From the NCBI GenBank assembly GCA_002490705.1, contig DKUO01000023.1, positions 11,375 to 75,374 on the forward strand: a stretch of 64,000 nt of DNA. Direction: 5' to 3'. Below, one piece after another: positions 25,676 through 33,959 of this stretch (its first letter is position 1; the number at the start of each line of letters is the position of its first letter). The stretch comes from Lachnospiraceae bacterium UBA7202 (GTDB lineage: Bacteria > Bacillota > Clostridia > Lachnospirales > Lachnospiraceae). A model generated the notes under the pieces. The model did no database searches, was not told the DNA's origin, and worked only from the letters and a program-made list of their open reading frames with translations. The position numbers were made by a program, and so were the translations under genes.

Positions 25676-26173
25676 TTACAGTTCCTTTAAATGATTATCC
25701 GAAATTTTCGCAATTCCCTCCACGGGCAGGGCATTTTTAAATTGCAAATCCATTTCGTCTATCATCCCGTCATTTGATCCCGACGGCCTGCATTCCGCCA
25801 TTACCTCACCATCCTGCGCATAAAGTTTCAGTCTCAGCTTTACATCCACAGTCTCTAAACGCATGCTGGTGTTATGTACCAGTGCGGGCATCGGAATATT
25901 GCGTATCTCATTTCCGTCATGAAATGACAGATTAAACATAACCGGTTTATAATTTTCATCCTGTTTCTCATATCCCCGTTCAATATAATGCCTTAATGTC
26001 TCCTCCTCCAGCGCAGCGTTTACGCTGCTGACGGCGGCGCCTATGCCCTTCAATAAATCTTCTAATAACACTGCCATTTCTTTTCTCCCAACTATCATTT
26101 TCTCCGTTGTCCCGTTTATAACAAATTTTATTTCGCAATCCTTACTGCTTTTCGTAACATTCTTCAACAACAT
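25676..26173 (-). CDS. Small DUF2589-related protein
   Basis: A 165-residue protein, first gene of the operon. A short N-terminal beta region is followed by a helix (MAVLLEDLLKGIGAAVSSVNAA) and a beta core MPALVHNTSMRLETVDVKL that parallels the DUF2589 core of the next gene. The longer frame opens at ATG 26221, but that ATG overlaps the -10 of a perfect promoter and would not be in the mRNA; the ATG at 26173 is therefore preferred, with a weak AGTGGA site before it. Function unknown; the parallel suggests a heteromeric partner of the DUF2589 protein. Confidence 0.72.
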   Translation of the reverse strand: MLLKNVTKSSKDCEIKFVINGTTEKMIVGRKEMAVLLEDLLKGIGAAVSSVNAALEEETLRHYIERGYEKQDENYKPVMFNLSFHDGNEIRNIPMPALVHNTSMRLETVDVKLRLKLYAQDGEVMAECRPSGSNDGMIDEMDLQFKNALPVEGIAKISDNHLKEL

Positions 26174-26219
26174 TCCACTTACTCTGCCGCGCCGGCTCGC
26201 AAGATATGTATTGTCAATC

Positions 26220-26248
26220 ATTATACTTTACACAGCCCTTTTTGTCAA
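26220..26248 (-). promoter_or_regulatory. Consensus sigma-A promoter of the DUF2589-type operon
   Basis: On the minus strand TTGACA (26243-26248) and TATAAT (26220-26225) match consensus at all twelve positions with a 17-base spacer. An inverted repeat, TTGCCG at 26251-26256 with CGGCAA at 26267-26272, lies just upstream of the -35. Confidence 0.85.
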
Positions 26249-26337
26249 TTTTGCCGCCGCTTCCGCCGGCAATATATGGAAAGGGTTTCAGCTTTCTTTC
26301 ATTGCCAAAAAATCTATGTATAAATCCTCATAAATCC

Positions 26338-27600
26338 CTACTTTAATCTGTTCGGAAAAAGAATGACACAGTATCCTCCTCCCTCCTCACAGTTGCCAAA
26401 CCCTATTTTCCCGCCATGGGCTAAAATAATCTTGCGCACGATTTCCAGTCCGCGGATATTTTCCGCGTCGCCCTCTTTTTTTCTGCCCTGTAGACGCCGC
26501 AGGACTTCCTCGGAATATCCCACGCCGTTATCCTGAAATCGAATATAACATTTTCGTTTTTCTTCCCACAGGGAAATCTTAATTTTCACGGTGTCTGCCT
26601 GCCCGCCATGCTTCACGCTGTTATTGATCAGATTGCGGAATGCGCGCACCAAAAGCTGTCTGTCTGCTTTCACAACCATCTGTTCGCCGCTCTCGTCAAT
26701 CTCCATCTCTATTTCCAGCATTCCCGGCATGGCATCATTTAAAAAGGACACCGCCACAGCTCTGACAATCTCCGCCGGACGCGTCTCCTCCTTTCTCAGC
26801 GTCTGCATAGAATATTCCAGTTGGGAGGTGAGGTTCAAATCAGAAATCAGCTCCTTCATAACCACGCTTTGATGGCGGATTACCGACGCCTGCTGTCTGG
26901 CCTCCTCCGGCAGTTCCTCTGCATGTTCCAGTGTGTCCGAATACCCCATCACCATGGACAGCGGCGTCCGAATATCATGGGAAATACCCGCAATCCACTC
27001 AATGCGCGCCCGCTCTCTCTTCTTTGTAAAACGCCTCGTGAAGATAAACGCCAGCACCACAATCCAAACAAAATTAATGAAAAAGAATACCCAAAACGTT
27101 CTCTTCACAAAGTCCATCCATGAAATGGAAAATTCTATATTATATTTCCACATCATTTCTCTCTGCATGCCCACTATCATGATTCGGTCGTCCCAGACAC
27201 GCATCTGTACCGGATATCCTTTCAAATACCATTTACTCATGCGGGCAATATCCGATTGGGTATATTGATCTTCCAGCTCCTCAGGCTTCCGAATGCTCCA
27301 TATCACCTGTCCCGTCTGATCCAAAAGCATCGCCCACTGGTCCTGCCGCTCAAATTCCTCCGCCATCTCTCCGTCAAGCTCATATCCGCTTTCCGTAGGC
27401 GTCAACGCTTCCATCACTTTTCCTCCCTGAATATAACTGGAGTCCGTATTCACATAGGCCACTGCCGCCGATATCAGAAAAATTATATTTAGTACGCCCG
27501 TCAGGAAAACCATTCCGAGAACCGTCAAAACACCATAACCGAAAAAGCGTAATATCTTTTTATAGTTATAGTTTACTTTCTCTTTTCTAAAATCTTTCAT
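26338..27600 (-). CDS. Sensor histidine kinase of a lantibiotic-resistance-like two-component system
   Basis: A 420-residue membrane kinase. Helix one is at about residues 22-50, an extracellular domain of about 120 residues follows, and helix two is at about 168-190. The H-box ISHDIRTPLSMVMGY holds His208; the N-box is NLINNSVKHGG and the G boxes DNGVGYS and RGLEIVRKI. G2 is degenerate (no GxGL). The sizeable outer domain separates it from BceS-type kinases that sense through their transporter. It overlaps the regulator gene by four bases (ATGA) and is divergent from the ABC transporter at 28548-31014, its likely target. Confidence 0.92.
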   Translation of the reverse strand: MKDFRKEKVNYNYKKILRFFGYGVLTVLGMVFLTGVLNIIFLISAAVAYVNTDSSYIQGGKVMEALTPTESGYELDGEMAEEFERQDQWAMLLDQTGQVIWSIRKPEELEDQYTQSDIARMSKWYLKGYPVQMRVWDDRIMIVGMQREMMWKYNIEFSISWMDFVKRTFWVFFFINFVWIVVLAFIFTRRFTKKRERARIEWIAGISHDIRTPLSMVMGYSDTLEHAEELPEEARQQASVIRHQSVVMKELISDLNLTSQLEYSMQTLRKEETRPAEIVRAVAVSFLNDAMPGMLEIEMEIDESGEQMVVKADRQLLVRAFRNLINNSVKHGGQADTVKIKISLWEEKRKCYIRFQDNGVGYSEEVLRRLQGRKKEGDAENIRGLEIVRKIILAHGGKIGFGNCEEGGGYCVILFPNRLK

Positions 27601-28343
27601 ACCAATCTATACCCAAGTCCTCTCACCGTCAAAAGATACTGCGGATGAGAAGGATCCTCTTCTATTTTCTCCCTGAGTCTGCGGATGTGAACCACCAGTG
27701 TATTTTCATATCCGAAATTTTCCTCCTGCCAGACAGCGTCGCACAAAGCGTCTATGGTCACGATCCGCCCTCTCTCCTGTGCAAGCTTTTGCAGGATAGC
27801 ATACTCCTTTGCCGTCAGCGCAACTTCCCCTTCCCGGTCATATTCCCCGTTCGCAGCGCCATTCTGATTCTTGTTTTCCGAATCATTCCAATGCACAACG
27901 CCGCTCCCCAAATCTACCATACAATTACCCAGCGCTATCTTCTCTTCCTCCTGCACGCCTTTCACCCGGTACACTCTCTTAAGCACCGCCGTCACCCGCA
28001 GGATCAGCTCCTCCGGTAAAAAAGGCTTTGTGATATAATCATCCGCGCCCAGTCCCAGCCCCCGCAACCGGCTTTCATCCTCATCCCTTGCCGAGAGGAA
28101 AATCACCGGCACTTCCGAGATCTGCCTTAATTTTCTCAAAAGAGAAAAGCCGTCTCCATCCGGAAGCATCACATCCAAAAGAATCAGATGTGGTTCTGTA
28201 TCAGGAAACAATTTCTCAGCCTCCTTGCAGTTCCCCGCCATAGCCACCTGATGAAATCCGGCGCGCTGTAAAAAGCCATATACCATTTCCCGAAGCGCCC
28301 TCTCATCATCCACCAGCAAAATTTTACAGTCATACAAATTCAT
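27597..28343 (-). CDS. OmpR-family response regulator
   Basis: A 248-residue regulator. The receiver domain has the acidic pair VDDE near residue 11, phospho-acceptor Asp57 in LILLDVMLPDGDG and the conserved Lys in DYITKPF. A winged-helix DNA-binding domain (LTAKEYAIL through VRGLGYRLV) forms the C-terminus. The linker carries an Asn/Gly-rich insertion (SENKNQNGAANGEYDREG) not usual in the family. It is first in the two-gene unit with its kinase and is divergently placed from the ABC immunity genes. Confidence 0.95.
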   Translation of the reverse strand: MNLYDCKILLVDDERALREMVYGFLQRAGFHQVAMAGNCKEAEKLFPDTEPHLILLDVMLPDGDGFSLLRKLRQISEVPVIFLSARDEDESRLRGLGLGADDYITKPFLPEELILRVTAVLKRVYRVKGVQEEEKIALGNCMVDLGSGVVHWNDSENKNQNGAANGEYDREGEVALTAKEYAILQKLAQERGRIVTIDALCDAVWQEENFGYENTLVVHIRRLREKIEEDPSHPQYLLTVRGLGYRLV

Positions 28344-28547
28344 GCCCGAACTCCTCCCTTATATCAGTATAGTATCCGTCGATCCCCATGAAAAGATTTC
28401 TCACCCATTCTTAAGGTAAATGTAATCTTCCCTTCATCCGCGCGTAATCCCCATCCTCTATCCTGTTTATTACAGGCAGATCAGTCCACTGCAAATCCGC
28501 CGCAAAGAGCGCTTTTAAGCACAAACAAACAGAAAGGATGAAACACT
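28344..28547. promoter_or_regulatory. Divergent control region of the two-component and ABC genes
   Basis: A direct repeat GTAATC occurs at 28422-28427 and 28444-28449, 22 bases apart (two helical turns), as expected for an OmpR-family dimer. It lies upstream of the ABC genes. No convincing -10/-35 pair was found, which would fit activator-dependent expression. Confidence 0.4.
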
Positions 28548-29468
28548 ATGCCAACACAAAATCTGGTAGAAACCCATAATCTCACAAAAGAATACGGCAA
28601 GGTCCGCTGTGTCAATTCTGTGAACATGCAGGTGGCTTCCGGCGCGGTCTACGGCTTCCTTGGCCCCAATGGCGCGGGAAAATCCACCACCCTGAAAATG
28701 ATTCTCGGCTTAGCCAAGCCCACCGCCGGAGACATTACTCTCTTTGACGCGCCCGTGAATGAAAAAAACCGCATCAAACTTTTGAAGCAGACCGGCTCTT
28801 TGATCGAGTCCCCCAGCTATTACGGCCATCTGACCGGCGAAGAAAATTTACAGATCATTCAGACATTGAAAGGCTGTTCCGAAAAGGATATCGACAAAGT
28901 GCTGAAAATCGTGCGCTTGCACGAAGCGCGGAAGAAACTGGTCAATCACTATTCTCTCGGCATGAAACAGCGTCTCGGCCTTGCCGCGGCTCTGCTTGGC
29001 TTTCCCAAGCTCTTAATTCTGGACGAACCGACAAACGGCCTTGATCCGGCCGGAATTCAGGAAATGCGCGAGTTGATCTGCACGCTTCCATCCAAATATG
29101 GTATTACCGTTATCGTGTCCTCCCATCTGCTAAGCGAAATCGACCAGATGGCCGATCATGTAGGCATTATCCGCAAGGGCGAGCTGGTCTATCAGAACAC
29201 GTTGGAGTCTCTGCATTCCCATGCAAAACAGCAGATCGCCCTCCGTGTCAGCCACACAGCCATTGCCCTTGATCTGCTCCGGCAGGATGGCATCACCGCC
29301 GCACAGGAGGAAGATTTTCTCCTGCTGCCCATGCTGGAGGACGACAAAATAGCCTTTCTGTGCAGGCAGCTTGTTGCGCAGAATATATCCCTTTACCGCA
29401 TTGAAAAAAGAGAGAAAAGTCTGGAGGATATTTTCTTATCGTTGACCGGAAAGGAGAGCAGCTTATGA
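28548..29468 (+). CDS. ABC transporter ATP-binding protein, lantibiotic-immunity type
   Basis: A 306-residue ATPase of the BcrA/LanF type. Walker A is GPNGAGKST near residue 39, the signature HYSLGMKQRLGLAAAL near residue 134, Walker B LLILDEPTNGLDPAG near residue 157, and the H-loop VSSHLLSE. A C-terminal extension of about 90 residues is usual for this group. Together with the two permeases it should pump membrane-active peptides (lantibiotics, bacitracin-like) out of the membrane. AAAGGATG precedes the ATG. Its stop overlaps the next start by four bases. Confidence 0.93.
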   Translation: MPTQNLVETHNLTKEYGKVRCVNSVNMQVASGAVYGFLGPNGAGKSTTLKMILGLAKPTAGDITLFDAPVNEKNRIKLLKQTGSLIESPSYYGHLTGEENLQIIQTLKGCSEKDIDKVLKIVRLHEARKKLVNHYSLGMKQRLGLAAALLGFPKLLILDEPTNGLDPAGIQEMRELICTLPSKYGITVIVSSHLLSEIDQMADHVGIIRKGELVYQNTLESLHSHAKQQIALRVSHTAIALDLLRQDGITAAQEEDFLLLPMLEDDKIAFLCRQLVAQNISLYRIEKREKSLEDIFLSLTGKESSL

Positions 29469-30217
29469 TTACTTTACGGGTAGAATTTCAAAAAATAAAG
29501 CGAAAAAAGATCGGCCTGACCATGTGTGCCCTGATGAGTATTCAATTCGCATGGCTGTTTTGGGCCACCCGCCGTCCAGATGAAACAGAATTGCTACAGG
29601 GCTGGCTTGCCCATTTACAAACCCAGCCCCTGCTGTGCGCTATCATGATGCCCACCGTGATGTCTGTGCTGGCTTCCCGCCTTGCAGATATAGAGCACAA
29701 GGGCAATACTTACAAACAGCTGAAAACCTTAAGAACCGCCGGCGCCCTCTACCGCGCGAAGGTATTCTGCGGCTTTCTCTTCATTCTGTCCATGACTGCC
29801 GCCGATTTTCTCTTCCTTCTTCTCTTAGGGTACGGCCATGGCTACGCAGGAAACCCCAATCCAAAGGCCTATCTGTCTTCCTTTATTTTACAGATTGCCT
29901 GCTGCCTTTCGCTATATCTGCTACAGCTTGATTTGTCCATGCTGTTTTTTAACCAGATGATCCCGATGGTGATCGGTCTGTGCGGTTCTATGCTGGGCGT
30001 GATACTGATGTTTCTGAAAACCTATTCCTTCCTGCCCTGGGGCGGTTTTCTCTCCTCCGCCCTTGTGATGATGGACTGGAATCCGGATACCAGAGTCATC
30101 AACTATTATTACCGGGATTTCTCCCCCGTGGAGCTTTCGGCTCTGGCTATGGTCGCTGTCTGGATTGTGGTTTTTTATACGGCGGGAAGAATATTATTTA
30201 CCAGAAAAGAGTCCTGA
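29465..30217 (+). CDS. ABC transporter permease, lantibiotic-immunity type (first)
   Basis: A 250-residue protein with six predicted helices, the size and layout of LanE/MutE-type permeases. The N-terminus is short and basic (VEFQKIKRKKIGL), and the end is a single basic tail. It overlaps the ATPase gene by ATGA and is followed 44 bases later by a second permease of the same size, so the exporter is probably a heteromeric LanFEG complex. Confidence 0.88.
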   Translation: MITLRVEFQKIKRKKIGLTMCALMSIQFAWLFWATRRPDETELLQGWLAHLQTQPLLCAIMMPTVMSVLASRLADIEHKGNTYKQLKTLRTAGALYRAKVFCGFLFILSMTAADFLFLLLLGYGHGYAGNPNPKAYLSSFILQIACCLSLYLLQLDLSMLFFNQMIPMVIGLCGSMLGVILMFLKTYSFLPWGGFLSSALVMMDWNPDTRVINYYYRDFSPVELSALAMVAVWIVVFYTAGRILFTRKES

Positions 30218-30261
30218 GAATATGCCGCTTAAAACACAAAAAAATAGAAACGGAGGTAACT

Positions 30262-31014
30262 ATGAAAATCAAGAATCGGAATACATCTTACGGAAAGGCT
30301 GTACAGGCAGAACGGCTCAAGTTGAGAAGAAGCCCGGTATGGCTGGCGTTTATCGTGCTGCCTATGATATCCGCCTTCTTTGGCACCTTTAACTATCTGC
30401 TCAACATAGAACTCCTGAAAAGCGAATGGTTCAGCCTGTGGACCCAGCATTCTCTCTTTTTATGCTACTTCTTCATGCCCGCGCTGATCGGCACTTACTG
30501 CTCCTATTTATGGCGCTTAGAACATACCCACCACAACTGGAACAGCTTTCTGACCGCTCCCATTCCGCTTTCCTCTCTCTATTTCGGAAAGCTGACGCAG
30601 GCCGCCTTTATGACGATACTGGGAAATCTGTGGATCTTTTTCCTGTACTATGTCTGCGGCAGGCTTTCGGGGCTTAACAGCCCTTTCCCAAAGGAAGCGG
30701 CAGGCTGGTTTTTCTTCGGCACAGTCGGCGCGATAGCGATCTGCTGTGTACAGCTCTTTTTCTCCATGATCATCCGGTCCTTTGCCATTCCGATCGGCAT
30801 CGCCATGGCCGGCGGCATTTTCGGACTTTTGATCACCAACAAGGGCATGGGGCTTTGCTACCCGTATTCGCTCTACAGTGTGGGTATGCGCGCCAACAAT
30901 CCGAATTTAGAATTGCATGCGTCAACTCATTTAATCAATTCTCTCACCTATATCTTTCTCTTCACGGCGCTGTCTATCTTCTGGCTGCGAAAGCATGAGA
31001 TATCGGCCAATTAA
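30262..31014 (+). CDS. ABC transporter permease, lantibiotic-immunity type (second)
   Basis: A 250-residue, six-helix protein of the LanG/MutG type. The opening YGKAVQAERLKLRRSPVWL resembles that of the other permease and of this family. The frame extends upstream to 29980 inside the first permease gene, but CGGAGG six bases before the ATG at 30262 marks the true start. The last four bases overlap the tail of a small gene on the other strand. Confidence 0.9.
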   Translation: MKIKNRNTSYGKAVQAERLKLRRSPVWLAFIVLPMISAFFGTFNYLLNIELLKSEWFSLWTQHSLFLCYFFMPALIGTYCSYLWRLEHTHHNWNSFLTAPIPLSSLYFGKLTQAAFMTILGNLWIFFLYYVCGRLSGLNSPFPKEAAGWFFFGTVGAIAICCVQLFFSMIIRSFAIPIGIAMAGGIFGLLITNKGMGLCYPYSLYSVGMRANNPNLELHASTHLINSLTYIFLFTALSIFWLRKHEISAN

Positions 31015-31211
31015 TTATGGAGCTGCTGATCCAGCAGCTCCTTCAGCGCTTCGTCGCCCACGCTCACCCACGCGTCCTCCTCCTCGGCGTTTAATCCCAG
31101 GTACTCCCGCAGGGTGTCCGTGGTATCACTAAATCCCCAATCCTGACTGTAATTGTCGATCTCCTCAAATTCGATCTCGCCTGCCAGATATTTCTCTTTA
31201 AAAGTTTTCAT
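31011..31211 (-). CDS. Small acidic hypothetical protein
   Basis: A 66-residue, strongly acidic protein (EIEFEEIDNY, NAEEEDAWVS) with no signal peptide and no recognised domain. It reads as a small soluble helical protein. Its ATG overlaps the TGA of the ketopantoate reductase-like gene (ATGA at 31208-31211), so it is translated with that gene. Function unknown. Confidence 0.75.
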   Translation of the reverse strand: MKTFKEKYLAGEIEFEEIDNYSQDWGFSDTTDTLREYLGLNAEEEDAWVSVGDEALKELLDQQLHN

Positions 31212-32128
31212 TGCAAGCCATCCTCCTTTGCCTTCTTCTCTACCATTTCATAAGTCGGCGTGGGTACGCCGTATTTCTTTCCCATCCGCACTACTTCGTA
31301 GATCAATCCGTCAATTTCGGATGATTTTCCCGCGTAGATATCCCGCTGCATGGAAGTGCTGGCCGTCGGGTTCAGCGAATCTAAAATCTGTAGGTTTGTG
31401 GTCACAATATCCACTATGAAAGGAATATCCATAGCCACAGCCAGCGCGTCAATCTCCCGCATCAGTTTCACAAAGGTATCCCTTGGTTCTCCGGTCTTCT
31501 GCACCTCTCCTGCGGAAACATGATAGTAGAGGCCGCAGGCCGCCATGGGCGACACATAGGCAAATTTTTGCAGGGCGTCTCTCTGGATATTCTCCGACAG
31601 CACGCCGTCAATCCCGCTCTCCTTCAAATCCTTCGCCACCTCAAAAAGCTCAGGCCGAAGCTCCTCCTTCTTTCGCACGCCATATACGATGCGGAAAATA
31701 TCTCCATTCTGCCAGATCGTTCCCGGCTCCTTAATCTCAGCCGCGATATAAATACAGCCGTCTGTCACCAGAAGCTCAGGCAGCTTCTCCTGCATTCTTC
31801 CACCCGTGCCGTAAATATTTAAAATGGGAATGACAATGGTGGAACCCTTCGCCACCCGCTTGATAAAGGGAATGGTCTCTTCCAGAGAATAACCTTTCAC
31901 ACAGACGAAAATCACATCCGGCTGTTCGTCGTAATGTTCCATATCCGTCGCCTGAATGGGGTTCACAGTGTAGTTACCTTTCTTCGTGGTCTCCATCTTA
32001 AGACCCTCTTCCTGCATCTTTTTCAAATGCGCGCCCCGCGCAATCAGGGTCACATCCTTGCCCGCCTCCGTCATATACGCACCGATACTGCCGCCGGTAC
32101 CGCCCGCGCCGATTACCAAATATTTCAT
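31208..32128 (-). CDS. 2-dehydropantoate 2-reductase family protein (PanE/ApbA)
   Basis: A 306-residue NADP enzyme family member. The Rossmann motif VIGAGGTGGSIGAYM is at residues 4-18, a conserved NGxGN-like segment is replaced by LNIYGTGG near residue 100, and the C-terminal helical domain carries a conserved Lys (LQKFAYVSP) and SSMQRD-type motif (STSMQRDI). True ketopantoate reductases make pantoate for coenzyme A; many paralogues act on other 2-keto acids. The ATG at 32128 has GGAGG seven bases upstream. No other pantothenate genes are nearby, so the substrate is open. Confidence 0.87.
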   Translation of the reverse strand: MKYLVIGAGGTGGSIGAYMTEAGKDVTLIARGAHLKKMQEEGLKMETTKKGNYTVNPIQATDMEHYDEQPDVIFVCVKGYSLEETIPFIKRVAKGSTIVIPILNIYGTGGRMQEKLPELLVTDGCIYIAAEIKEPGTIWQNGDIFRIVYGVRKKEELRPELFEVAKDLKESGIDGVLSENIQRDALQKFAYVSPMAACGLYYHVSAGEVQKTGEPRDTFVKLMREIDALAVAMDIPFIVDIVTTNLQILDSLNPTASTSMQRDIYAGKSSEIDGLIYEVVRMGKKYGVPTPTYEMVEKKAKEDGLQ

Positions 32129-32301
32129 AATGCCCTCCATTTCAAAACAGTTCCATTTGTGGCGTTCCATTTTCATTTTATCCGATAGCCCCGTACAAGA
32201 CAAGCACGATACGACAAATTACTGCAAACTGCCGCAAAAAGAAAGCGCTGCATTCACAGCGCCTCTTTTTGTATCTATTATCATTCCACTCCTCAAAACC
32301 T

Positions 32302-33948
32302 CTACTGAACGGAAAGCGTTCCCGCCGTGATGCAGCGTCCCGACTTCCTGTCAAAGAGCAGGATATCATTTCCGCTTATGTTAAACCGCTCTTTTTGGCC
32401 GATCTTGTAAAGGGTACTGCCGAACACTACGCCTGTCAGAAGGTAATCGCCCACCGCCACTTTGATCGTAGATTCCATTCCGGTAGGCATGGCGCCGAAG
32501 ATCACGCCCTCCATTTCCCCGGACGCATCCACCTTGATACACTCGGGACGGATGCCGATCACAAAATCCTCATTGGTGATCACAGGCTCCTCCTGTACGC
32601 TGTAGTCGCTCTCGTCCACCTTGCTGATATGGTACTTGAAGACCTCGTCCTTGTTACCCTTCTCCACCGCCTTTTTGTCCTCAAGCATCCTCTTTCTGGC
32701 AGCCTCCGCCTCCTTCTCGTCGGTATCTCTCTGGGCAAACCACTTCTCCATATCTATGGGCTCATTGGGCGTAAATACTGCCTTTTTGCCATCCAACACC
32801 GCAAGCTCCAGACTGCCGCCCACTTGTTTTCCCTTCGCCTCCACGAAGTTGATGGACGGATTTCCCACAAAGTCGGCTACAAAGAGATTATTCGGTCTGT
32901 TGTACACATCAAGAGGCGCGTCGTACTGCTGTAAAACGCCGTTGTTAATCAGGCAGATCTTGGTCGCCAGCGTCATAGCCTCCATCTGATCGTGCGTCAC
33001 ATACACGAAAGTGCTTCCCGTCTCCAAATGGAGTCTCTGTAACTCGTATCTCATTTCCAGACGCAGCTTTGCATCCAGATTGGAAAGGGGCTCATCCATG
33101 AAGAGCACCTGGGGCTCCGGCGCAAGGGTTCTGGCGATTGCCACTCTCTGCTGCTGGCCTCCCGAAAGTTCCGCCGGATATCTGTCCATAAACATTCCGA
33201 TCTTTACGATTCTGGAAACCCGGCGCACGGAGAGATCCACTTCCTCCTTGGTCAGTTTTCTCACGCTCTTTACCACTTTTCCGCCCTGTCTTACAGCGAA
33301 ATCGCTGTCAAGCTCCTCCCCCCTGCTCTGGTGGGAGCTGCGAAGCTCATTCAGCTCCTGCTCCATCTTCGCTCTCGCATCGGCAGCCGCCTTTTCCACA
33401 TCGGAAGCCTCGTGTATTTTCAGCCCGTAAAGCTCCTTCGCCGTGTAAATCGACACCAGGTAGGTATCAATCAGCTTCAAATAAATTTTATCCATGTCAG
33501 GCTTGCCGTTTTTATCCTTACACTCCTCAATCAGCTTAATAAACTCTTTGGGATTTTTGAGCGCGTTGATCTTCGCGTCAAGCTTCTTCGCCTCCAGATC
33601 ATAAGTCGGCATCTCCTCACGGATATTGCTCAGGCCAAAGGAAATATTCTGGTATACCGTCATATTCGGCCACAGCGCATAGTTCTGGAACAGGAAGCCT
33701 ACCTTTCTCTTGTTGGCGGGTACGTTGATACCCGCCTCGCTGTCAAATACCACTCTGTCCCCTATGGTGATCTGTCCGCTGGTAGGTGTTTCCAGACCCG
33801 CTATCATACGAAGCGTCGTCGTCTTACCGCAGCCGGAGGGCCCGAGCAGGGTAATAAAGGAATTATCCGCAATATCCAAATCCAGATGGTCTACCGCATA
33901 AAACTTTCCCCATCGTTTTGTCACGTCTCTCAATTTAATTTCCGGCAT
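32302..33948 (-). CDS. ABC importer ATPase with two large insertions
   Basis: A 548-residue MalK/FbpC-type ATPase. Walker A GPSGCGKTTT is near residue 35, the Q-loop FLFQNYALWPNMT near 83, the signature LSGGQQQRVAIA near 262, Walker B QVLFMDEPLSNLDA near 284, and a TOBE domain follows. Usual members are 350-380 residues. Here about 120 extra residues (roughly 105-230, highly charged, partly coiled-coil) lie between the Q-loop and the signature, and a charged Lys/Glu insertion of about 45 residues splits the C-terminal domain. The core motifs are intact, so it should hydrolyse ATP. The ATG at 33948 has GAGGAGG upstream and lies 12 bases after the permease stop. Confidence 0.92.
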   Translation of the reverse strand: MPEIKLRDVTKRWGKFYAVDHLDLDIADNSFITLLGPSGCGKTTTLRMIAGLETPTSGQITIGDRVVFDSEAGINVPANKRKVGFLFQNYALWPNMTVYQNISFGLSNIREEMPTYDLEAKKLDAKINALKNPKEFIKLIEECKDKNGKPDMDKIYLKLIDTYLVSIYTAKELYGLKIHEASDVEKAAADARAKMEQELNELRSSHQSRGEELDSDFAVRQGGKVVKSVRKLTKEEVDLSVRRVSRIVKIGMFMDRYPAELSGGQQQRVAIARTLAPEPQVLFMDEPLSNLDAKLRLEMRYELQRLHLETGSTFVYVTHDQMEAMTLATKICLINNGVLQQYDAPLDVYNRPNNLFVADFVGNPSINFVEAKGKQVGGSLELAVLDGKKAVFTPNEPIDMEKWFAQRDTDEKEAEAARKRMLEDKKAVEKGNKDEVFKYHISKVDESDYSVQEEPVITNEDFVIGIRPECIKVDASGEMEGVIFGAMPTGMESTIKVAVGDYLLTGVVFGSTLYKIGQKERFNISGNDILLFDRKSGRCITAGTLSVQ

Positions 33949-33959
33949 GATGTTCCTCC

